Below, piece after piece: positions 5,868 to 11,322 of a DNA stretch of 11,322 nucleotides (positions are counted from its first letter, which is position 1; every line of letters begins with the position of its first letter). Below the pieces are notes generated by a model. That model was given only the letters and a program-made list of their open reading frames with translations, had not been told where the DNA came from and made no database searches. The stretch is from Chloroflexota bacterium (GTDB lineage Bacteria > Cyanobacteriota > Vampirovibrionia > Obscuribacterales > Obscuribacteraceae): positions 1 through 11,322 of the forward strand of contig SBAT01000359.1 in NCBI GenBank assembly GCA_005240105.1. Reading direction: 5' to 3'. The position numbers and the translations under genes are program-made.

Positions 5868-6442
5868 AGCAAGTCTCAACCCACCTCGGAAAATTCTTGT
5901 TGGATCTCCGGCTTGCTCGCGGGCATCAAAACATCAAAGCGTATGTTCAAGAATACGCATTACCCATTAGCAGCACATACTATCGCGATCTGGAGTTAGG
6001 AAAGAAACAGGTAAGTACAGAGACTGCCAAGACACTTTGCGATGCCTTACAGGCTGATGAAAGCAGGTTTTATCATTGTTTATTGCAAGACGTTATTCCA
6101 GCTAGAGCCTTAAGCATGCTCACGGCTTCCTCCATTACCGAGCAGGACAATATCGACAAGTCGGCTATCTTGACGGATCAAATTTTCGACAAACAAAAAC
6201 TCTTAGCCGAAGCGCAAAAATCATTTGAACTTCCTGTTCATCCCGACGGACTGCACGAAGGGTGCACCCTCAGTCTTTATTCAGTTGGTGGAATTGATCG
6301 CCAGAATTTGCGTTCTGTCCACGAGAGAATTACTCAATTGTGGCAAGAGCTTGATGATACTGATGAGGCGGACGGTAAGAACGAAGATCCCTTCTTCTGC
6401 ATGGTTGTGCTGTCCGCCCGACCGGAATACTCACCGTCTTGA
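5864..6442 (+). CDS. Shortened paralogue of the preceding XRE-type regulator
   Basis: 192 residues. The N-terminus (THLGKFLLDLRLARG, SSTYYRDLELGKKQVSTETA, CDALQADESRFYHCLLQDVIP; 6-79) matches the preceding protein closely. Its C-terminal part (KLLAEAQKSFELP, TLSLYSVGGIDRQNLRSV, MVVLSARPEY; 112-189) matches the preceding protein's C-terminal domain. The roughly 75-residue winged-helix section between them is missing and replaced by a short linker (85-110). The two starts and stops overlap as ATGA, with GGTGG just upstream, so translation is coupled and the proteins should be made together. They may form heteromers or bind related sites, the shorter one acting as a modulator; this is inference. 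The gene ends 14 bases before a hairpin repeat that lies between it and the convergent MOSC gene. Confidence 0.72.
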   Translation: MKQVSTHLGKFLLDLRLARGHQNIKAYVQEYALPISSTYYRDLELGKKQVSTETAKTLCDALQADESRFYHCLLQDVIPARALSMLTASSITEQDNIDKSAILTDQIFDKQKLLAEAQKSFELPVHPDGLHEGCTLSLYSVGGIDRQNLRSVHERITQLWQELDDTDEADGKNEDPFFCMVVLSARPEYSPS

Positions 6443-6455
6443 GCACTCAAAGAGC

Positions 6456-6529
6456 GTCATTCTGAGCAAAGCGAAGAATCTCGTAGCTTAAGTGACGAGA
6501 TTCTTCGTCGCGTTGCTCCTCAGAATGAC
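6456..6529. repeat. Palindromic repeat element, short form; possible two-way terminator
   Basis: A 74-bp near-perfect palindrome. Its left arm is GTCATTCTGAGC, AAA, GCGAAGAATCTCGT. A 10-base loop, AGCTTAAGTG, follows. The right arm is ACGAGATTCTTCG, TCGCG, TTGCTC, CT, CAGAATGAC. It lies between convergent genes, where a long hairpin could end both transcripts. Its right arm overlaps the last 10 bases of the MOSC gene, supplying that gene's stop codon. The family is the same as the element at 2177-2302; the termini agree over 12 bases. Confidence 0.85.
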
Positions 6530-7344
6530 AGAGAGCTGTCCGTATAGACAACCTCAACTTGGTCTCCTAGAGAGATTTTGCCTTCGTTAGCATGAGTTAG
6601 GTTCTGCCCAAAGAGCACCTTACCATCGGCTCTCCTAAAGCCGGCAAATGTTTTGAGCGGCTCAGTACCGGCTACACCTGTTTGCTGATTGACAGTGGTT
6701 ATCACGCAACGAGCACATGGTTTAACCACATCGAAGTTGACTCCATTGATGACAATTTTTTTCCAAGAGTCTTCAGCAAATGCCCGCGCGCCGGACAAAA
6801 CTATATTTGGACGAAAGCGATTCATTGGCAGGGCTTCACTTAGCCGGCTATTCAAGTAAGCCAAACTTGCCTCAGTGAGAAGAAGGAATGGGAAGCCATC
6901 CGCAAAACCAACTTGATCCTCTTTTCGCTTGGCATAATTCTGATCAACTTGCCTGACATAACCAGAAGCGAATTTTACCAATCTCGTCTCAACGCCTAAA
7001 AACTGCGTGAACCAATGAGAAGCCTCATTCCCTTCATACAATGCTGAGCAAGTATCATCCCAAACGGTGACAGACAAATTCTGCCCTTCCGAATTTAATT
7101 TGACGGCAATTTCCGGCATGTCCGGAGCATTGAGCTTCAAAATGCCCTCCGCCTCATTAATTTCAGGGCGAATGAGCGCCATACGAGGCAGCTGTCTTTG
7201 GGTAAGAAAATAACCGTCTTCATCAATTACCATCCACTGCCGGTCATATTTAATGCCCCGCGGCCCAATTACCGCAGCTTTCAAGTCCGTGCCGGCACAG
7301 GACTTGACCGGATAGTAGTAGAGCTGTGAAACGACGATAGACAT
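6520..7344 (-). CDS. MOSC-domain Mo-cofactor oxidoreductase, YcbX/mARC-like
   Basis: 274 residues. Residues about 3-115 form the MOSC N-terminal beta-barrel (LYYYPVKSCAGTDLKAAV, GIKYDRQWMVIDEDG, FLTQRQLPRM). The MOSC domain follows (FADGFPFLLLTEASL, FRPNIVLSGARAFAEDSW, VVKPCARCVITTV with Cys210 and Cys213, GTEPLKTFAGFR, LFGQNL, GDQVEVVY). It matches E. coli YcbX along its length, but the C-terminal 2Fe-2S ferredoxin domain of YcbX is absent, so a separate electron donor is needed, as for mitochondrial mARC. Relatives reduce N-hydroxylated compounds at a molybdenum cofactor held by a cysteine of the PCxRC segment. I chose the ATG at 7344 because it gives the YcbX-like N-terminus. The frame opens further upstream only to a TTG at 7437, and a TTG at 7350 is a possible alternative. 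The last codons (SLSF and the stop) lie in or against a palindromic repeat. It converges on the regulator pair. Confidence 0.9.
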   Translation of the reverse strand: MSIVVSQLYYYPVKSCAGTDLKAAVIGPRGIKYDRQWMVIDEDGYFLTQRQLPRMALIRPEINEAEGILKLNAPDMPEIAVKLNSEGQNLSVTVWDDTCSALYEGNEASHWFTQFLGVETRLVKFASGYVRQVDQNYAKRKEDQVGFADGFPFLLLTEASLAYLNSRLSEALPMNRFRPNIVLSGARAFAEDSWKKIVINGVNFDVVKPCARCVITTVNQQTGVAGTEPLKTFAGFRRADGKVLFGQNLTHANEGKISLGDQVEVVYTDSSLSF

Positions 7345-7449
7345 TCCCAAATTGTACGCTGCCTTTCCTACCACCTCGTTTAACTTGACAACCAGCCTTC
7401 GGCTCTTTAAAGTATTGAGCCAGGGTTTACCAATCAAGTTACTTAACCA

Positions 7450-7477
7450 GCAGACGGGGGTCTACTGGTCGGTCTGC
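7450..7477. repeat. Short inverted repeat before the first subtilase
   Basis: GCAGAC (7450-7455) and GTCTGC (7472-7477) are a perfect 6-bp inverted repeat with a 16-base spacer, 23 bases before the subtilase ATG. It lies in the divergent region between the MOSC and subtilase genes and could be an operator. I see nothing else to support that. Confidence 0.25.
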
Positions 7478-7499
7478 GCAATAGGCATTGGAGAAAATA

Positions 7500-8777
7500 A
7501 TGATAAACAGGGTAAGAATTAGCGAATTTTGGTCAGCCTTAACCTTAAGCCTGCTGCTGTCCATATTTACGGCGCAAGGATCTTTCTGCCAGGAGCAATT
7601 CGAGCTCAAACTGCCACAAAAGCTGCCAACCCCCAAGGCTCAGCAGCAAGCATCTTACGAAGATGACCTTATTATGATCTCTCCCAATCCAGGAGCAGAC
7701 AAAGACGATATAACTGACGCCCTGAAGGAAGTTAATGGCACCATCGTCAATCAGTTTGGCGCCGACGGACATATTGTTTATGTCGTCAAAACTGAAAAAG
7801 GCAAGTTAGCGGAAACTGAAAAGAAGCTAGGCAAAGACAAGAATTTTCACGGCATGCAGCGTTGCTATCGCAATGTCTTGAATGCCGTATCAGTAACCCC
7901 GACAACCAATGATCCGTATTTTTCACAACAGTGGCATTTGAAAGCCATGAAAGCTATTGAAGGCTGGTCAATCAGCCAGGGCTCAGGACAAATATTAGGG
8001 ATCATCGACACTGGTGTTAATGCTAACGGAAGAGATCTCAGAGGCAAAGTCTATCAAGGTTTCAACGGAGTAACATTCACATCCAACACGACAGACAACA
8101 TCGGGCACGGCACGATGGTTTCCACAACCGCTGCCGCCCTCAACAACAATGGCTTTGGTATTGCATCTCCGGCCTACATGAGTTACATCTACCCAACCAA
8201 CATAGCCTTCGGCAATTACGTTTCTGAAATTGCCATTGTCAATTCAATTTACAATGCCGGCTCACGCGGCATCAAGATACTTAATATCAGTGCCGGTCCA
8301 TCAGATGGTTCGTTCGGAGACAAATCAAGACATCCGGCATTGCATGAGGCATTGCAGTGGTTCTATTACACCAAAGGTGGTCTCACCTTCATTGCCTCCG
8401 GCAACTCAGGCTACGCCGACCGTTATCCATCGGCACCATACATGATGTTGGTATCTGCCATTGATAGCAATGGCATGCTTTCATCCTTTTCCAATTACGG
8501 CAACACCACTTGGTTTACAGCACCGGGTCGTGACATATTCTGCGTGGACAACAGAGACAGAGCCGTAGTGGTTGCCGGCACATCCTTTTCTGCGCCACTT
8601 TGCGCAGCAGCTGCTGCCATGGTCTGGGCGGTTAAACCTGGACTGAAAAATACTGTTGTCCAGAGTATTTTAACCAGCACCTGCCAAAAGGCAGCCAATT
8701 CGCCTTCCTGGAATATTTATTACGGATACGGACTGCCAAATATTTCAGCGGCTGTACAAAAAGCTAAACAATATTGA
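7500..8777 (+). CDS. Secreted subtilisin-like serine protease (S8)
   Basis: 425 residues. A signal peptide (hydrophobic about 11-24) precedes a propeptide-like region (about 45-130; DLIMISPNPGADKDDITDAL, GHIVYVVKT). The catalytic domain has Asp170 in GIIDTGVN, His203 in IGHGTMV, Asn302 in ASGNSG (oxyanion hole) and Ser362 in VAGTSFSAPL, so all active-site residues are present. The order D-H-S is that of the subtilase family. It should be exported, matured by removal of the propeptide and act on proteins outside the cytoplasm. The ATG at 7500 has GGAGA 5 bases upstream; a TTG at 7488 opens the same frame but lies on top of that ribosome site, so I reject it. Cys30 is not in a lipobox. The S41 gene follows 41 bases later on the same strand. 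Confidence 0.93.
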   Translation: MINRVRISEFWSALTLSLLLSIFTAQGSFCQEQFELKLPQKLPTPKAQQQASYEDDLIMISPNPGADKDDITDALKEVNGTIVNQFGADGHIVYVVKTEKGKLAETEKKLGKDKNFHGMQRCYRNVLNAVSVTPTTNDPYFSQQWHLKAMKAIEGWSISQGSGQILGIIDTGVNANGRDLRGKVYQGFNGVTFTSNTTDNIGHGTMVSTTAAALNNNGFGIASPAYMSYIYPTNIAFGNYVSEIAIVNSIYNAGSRGIKILNISAGPSDGSFGDKSRHPALHEALQWFYYTKGGLTFIASGNSGYADRYPSAPYMMLVSAIDSNGMLSSFSNYGNTTWFTAPGRDIFCVDNRDRAVVVAGTSFSAPLCAAAAAMVWAVKPGLKNTVVQSILTSTCQKAANSPSWNIYYGYGLPNISAAVQKAKQY

Positions 8778-8818
8778 CAATTAAGCAGCCGTTTTAGCAG
8801 TGACACAATTCTGTTATT

Positions 8819-10144
8819 ATGCGTGCTATGCAAATTCGGCGCTGCCTTAGTGTCTTAATTTCGTTATCAACTATCCTTGTGCATCCAGCTTCCCTGGCTA
8901 TGGCTACGGATACCGCAAGCAAGGATGCCACGCCTGCGGGATTGTACAACCAAGCTTGGACCATGGTCCGCGATACTTATTATGATCCTACCTACAACGG
9001 TCAGGATTGGAATAAGTGGGCGCATCATTACGATGGCAAATTAAAAACCATGGATGATGCCTATAAAGCTACAGAAACAATGCTGACTAGTCTCAATGAC
9101 CAGTACACACGCTTTCTGCAACCGGCAGCTTTCAAAGACGAAACCAATGCTATCTCAGCCAAGATGTTCGGCATCGGATTGCAAATAGCTCCGGATCAAT
9201 CACAAAAAACTGTTGTCGTTGCGCCAATGGAAGGAACACCGGCTGAAAAAGCCGGCTTTATGCCTCTGGACGAAATTATTGAAGTTGACGGCAAACCAAC
9301 GAAGGGTCTGTCAGCAAGTGCTGTCTCGCAGATGATCCGTGGTCCGGTAGATACACAGGTCTCACTAAAAATCTTACGCAACGGGAAAGAATACAAAACA
9401 ATAACGCTCACACGCGCGGAAATCCATGTCAAATCAGTGCAAACTGTAAAAATGCTGGACAGTGAAATTGGTTATTTCCGACTGAGCACTTTCATTTCAG
9501 AGACTGCCGGACAAGAAGTGCGTGATGCAATTTCGAAACTATCTCCTGCTCGCGGAATCATATTTGACTTGCGCGGCGACCCAGGCGGACTTGTCACCAA
9601 CGCGCTGGATGTTTGCAATAATTTCCTCTTTGGCGGAATAATTGTTTCAACCGTCGACCGCAACAGCAAAATTCAATCAGCTTTTTCTCAAGGGCATCCT
9701 TTCTACACCAAGCCAATAATCGTTTTGATCAACCATGGATCCGCCAGTGCCTCAGAAATTACCAGTGGAGCCCTGCGTGACAATCAGCGTGCTGAATTAG
9801 TCGGGGAGACAAGCTTTGGCAAGGGACTCATGCAGTCTGTAACCAAACTACCGGGCGGCTCCGGAATTCACATAACCATTGCCCGTTATTTAACACCTAA
9901 CGGAACCGACATTAACAAGAAAGGTATTAAGCCGGACTACGAAGTCAAATTGACCCCTGATGATTACCGCCAAAGCAAAGGTCCCTGGTGGACCGATCCA
10001 GGTGGTCCAATCGTTAAGAGAAGTCCCGAAGATTTAAAAGACATTCAACTACAAAAGGCTGTTGAAGTACTGCGCGACAAACTAGACCCCAAGCCCACCG
10101 CTTTTGACGAACTCAAATTACAACCGCCTGTAATTTCCTTTTAG
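8819..10144 (+). CDS. C-terminal processing peptidase (S41, CtpA type) with PDZ domain
   Basis: 441 residues. A signal peptide covers about 1-29 (MRAMQIRRCLSVLISLSTIL, then SLAMA). A helical N-terminal part (40-110; AWTMVRDTYYDP, LNDQYTRFL) precedes a PDZ domain (about 115-200; GIGLQI, GTPAEKAGF, DEIIEVDGK). The protease core has IIFDLRGDPGG, then Ser310 in GSASASEI and Lys335 in SFGKGLMQ, the Ser-Lys dyad at the spacing of 25 seen in plant D1 processing peptidase. GIKPDYEV is also typical of the family. It should cut proteins at exposed C-termini in the periplasm or outside. No Shine-Dalgarno precedes the ATG at 8819. A TATTAT sequence overlaps it, and the second ATG at 8828 would sit at a transcript start from that element, so the true start may be three residues later. 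It probably shares transcription with the preceding subtilase. Confidence 0.93.
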   Translation: MRAMQIRRCLSVLISLSTILVHPASLAMATDTASKDATPAGLYNQAWTMVRDTYYDPTYNGQDWNKWAHHYDGKLKTMDDAYKATETMLTSLNDQYTRFLQPAAFKDETNAISAKMFGIGLQIAPDQSQKTVVVAPMEGTPAEKAGFMPLDEIIEVDGKPTKGLSASAVSQMIRGPVDTQVSLKILRNGKEYKTITLTRAEIHVKSVQTVKMLDSEIGYFRLSTFISETAGQEVRDAISKLSPARGIIFDLRGDPGGLVTNALDVCNNFLFGGIIVSTVDRNSKIQSAFSQGHPFYTKPIIVLINHGSASASEITSGALRDNQRAELVGETSFGKGLMQSVTKLPGGSGIHITIARYLTPNGTDINKKGIKPDYEVKLTPDDYRQSKGPWWTDPGGPIVKRSPEDLKDIQLQKAVEVLRDKLDPKPTAFDELKLQPPVISF

Positions 10145-10153
10145 TCCTCCCCC

Positions 10154-10230
10154 TTTGTCATCTCGCCCCCTCGTTTTGTCATCTCGACCAACTGAGCGCT
10201 AGCGAAGGAGTGGAGAGATCTTCCGCAGCT
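10154..10230. repeat. Partial GTCATCTCG-type dispersed repeat
   Basis: TTTGTCATCTCG occurs twice, at 10154-10165 and 10175-10186. The second copy leads into a segment with AGCGCTAGCG, GGAGTGGAGAGATC and TTCCGC. This resembles the short repeat type that starts GTCATCTCGACC and carries a GGAGAGATC core, common between genes in some bacteria. I see no complementary right arm, so it seems truncated. It differs from the GTCATTCTGAGC family in this window. It lies just after the S41 stop. Confidence 0.5.
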
Positions 10231-10269
10231 CTAAGAAATCCAACAATGGGGTCCAAAGCCAGTCGTCCT

Positions 10270-10288
10270 CATGGGGGAATATCCCATG
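10270..10288. repeat. Small hairpin in the gap before the second subtilase
   Basis: CATGGG (10270-10275) and CCCATG (10283-10288) form a perfect 6-bp stem with a 7-base loop. There is no T tract, so a terminator role is doubtful. Apart from this and the repeat before it, the stretch 10145-10380 holds no gene I can support; stops interrupt all frames of useful length. Confidence 0.35.
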
Positions 10289-10380
10289 CTTGCCCCAGCT
10301 CCTAAGTATTATTCGCACAGACATAGCCTAAAGCAGCCACTAGACTAGCTTACACAGCTCAGCCCGGGCAGGCGGACATT

Positions 10381-11322
10381 ATGTTCGAACTAATTACCGA
10401 CCTATTCAAACATCACCATCAACACGACATCCAAGATCATCATCACAAATTAGTCGATGAGGCTCATCGTCATCGATTGGAGCCGCGCGATCGCGTCCTC
10501 AAATCAGGTCACAGCGGCGACAAAATACCCAACGAATTTATTGTCGTACTTGATCCCAAGTGTAATGTCAACTCTGTCCTGAATGAACTGGGACTAGACA
10601 AGCTGTCTAAAGACAATGACCGACATCTTAGAGTCTACCGCCATGCACTTAACGGATTTGCTTGTCGACTGACGCCGGCTGAGAGACGCCTGCTTGCACA
10701 TGACTCGCGCGTGCGTTTCATTGAAGCTAACCGACTCGTAAAACTCGACAAGAAAGAAAAACCAACCTGGACGCGCCTCGATGACGAGCAGCCGGCCCAA
10801 GTAATTCCACCAGGCATCGCCCGTATAGGCAAAACATTCAACGGTCCAAGACACGACAAAAATGTCGACATTGCCATCATTGACACTGGAATTGAAAAAA
10901 ATCACCCAGACCTTTATGTCTATAGAGATGTTACTTTCGTCGAGCGCACAACCAGCGGCAACGACGATCAAGGACACGGCACTGAAGTAGCAGGCGTTGC
11001 CGGTGCAAAGAACAATGACATTGGCGTAGCAGGTGTAGCCGAAGGGGCACGCTTGTGGGCCGTAAAAGCTGTTGATGCCACCGGTTCAGGAACTGTTGCT
11101 GATGTTATTTCAGGAATAGACTATGTAACTGAACACGTAGACGCAATCGAAGTGACCAACTTAAGCTTAGGACTGAAGAAAGAACACAAAGCCTTCGCAG
11201 AAGCAATCCACAATTCAGTAGAGAAAGGCATGTGTTTTGCCGTAGCAGCAGGCAACAACAAAGAGGCGACCTACAGCTGGACACCGGCAAATCTCAAGGA
11301 CGTGCTTACAGTAACCTCCTTC
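10381..11322 (+). CDS. Subtilisin-like serine protease (S8) with I9 propeptide, C-terminus beyond the right edge
   Basis: 314 codons, still open at the window edge. Residues 1-32 are rich in histidine (KHHHQHDIQDHHHKL, then HRHR) and hold no signal peptide. Residues about 49-121 match an inhibitor-I9 propeptide (EFIVVLDP, VYRHALNGFACRLTPAE, VRFIEANRLVKL). The catalytic domain starts after PPGIARIG with Asp168 in IAIIDTGI, His199 in QGHGTEVAGV and Asn292 in AAGNN; the Ser lies beyond the window. GVAGVAEGARLWAVKAVDATGSGT is close to classical subtilisins and closer than the first subtilase is. The start is fixed: AGGCGG lies 5 bases upstream and an in-frame TAG at 10324 is reached with no alternative start before it. 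Without a signal peptide it may be intracellular or exported by another route. It is separated from the S41 gene by a repeat-bearing gap, so it is probably its own transcript. Confidence 0.92.
   Translation, partial: MFELITDLFKHHHQHDIQDHHHKLVDEAHRHRLEPRDRVLKSGHSGDKIPNEFIVVLDPKCNVNSVLNELGLDKLSKDNDRHLRVYRHALNGFACRLTPAERRLLAHDSRVRFIEANRLVKLDKKEKPTWTRLDDEQPAQVIPPGIARIGKTFNGPRHDKNVDIAIIDTGIEKNHPDLYVYRDVTFVERTTSGNDDQGHGTEVAGVAGAKNNDIGVAGVAEGARLWAVKAVDATGSGTVADVISGIDYVTEHVDAIEVTNLSLGLKKEHKAFAEAIHNSVEKGMCFAVAAGNNKEATYSWTPANLKDVLTVTSF

Noticed and set aside
7345..7437. N-terminal extension of the MOSC protein to a TTG at 7437
   Set aside because: The extra 31 residues do not match the family; YcbX-like proteins begin at the segment encoded from 7344.
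10594..10977. Minus-strand open frame of 127 codons
   Set aside because: It is antisense to the I9 propeptide and catalytic Asp region of the second subtilase, which is a clear family match.
1..11322. Genome-wide reassignment of UGA (code 4 or 25)
   Set aside because: The regulator pair, the MOSC gene and the first subtilase all end in UGA at the expected family ends, so UGA is a stop here.
1..11322. CRISPR array, tRNA or rRNA genes, transposase or integrase
   Set aside because: No regularly spaced direct repeats, tRNA-like cloverleaf, rRNA segment or recombinase motif was found; the repeats present are dispersed palindromes.

Overview
The window looks like ordinary bacterial chromosome with moderate GC (about 47% by eye), carrying short operons on both strands separated by small palindromic repeats. 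Nothing in it fixes the taxon. The Firmicutes-type xanthine phosphoribosyltransferase, several secreted serine proteases, short hairpin repeats beginning GTCATTCTGAGC, and TIGR02147/DUF4423-like regulators would suit an environmental lineage such as Candidatus Melainabacteria/Obscuribacterales, but that is a low-confidence guess. UGA is used as a normal stop by several genes here.

Layout. On the minus strand at the left are an unrecognised hydrophilic protein that runs off the left edge (1-664) and, upstream of it, a membrane-anchored permuted papain-fold (YiiX/C92-like) protein (730-1752). On the plus strand from 1822 to 2166 is the most notable gene: a small ArsC/thioredoxin-fold protein whose first redox position is an in-frame UGA. 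A two-part hairpin of bacterial SECIS type follows the UGA directly, so I read the gene as a selenoprotein with a Sec-x-x-Cys motif. After a 126-bp terminal-inverted-repeat element comes an operon of xpt (2416-2997) and a secreted S9 prolyl-oligopeptidase-family peptidase (2999-4924). Next are two overlapping paralogous XRE-type regulators (5004-5867 and 5864-6442). A 74-bp hairpin repeat lies between the second of these and a convergent MOSC-domain oxidoreductase of YcbX/mARC type (6520-7344, minus). It also supplies the last codons of the MOSC gene.

The right third is a protease block on the plus strand: a secreted subtilase (7500-8777), a CtpA-type S41 peptidase with a PDZ domain (8819-10144), a repeat-bearing spacer, and a second subtilase with an I9 propeptide and a histidine-rich N-terminus that runs off the right edge (10381-11322).

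How the genes may work together: the S9, S8 and S41 proteins suggest extracytoplasmic protein degradation or processing, while xpt is purine salvage. The selenoprotein and the MOSC protein are both redox enzymes with demanding cofactors (selenocysteine and Mo cofactor), but nothing here links them directly. No tRNA, rRNA, CRISPR array, insertion-sequence transposase or phage gene was seen.
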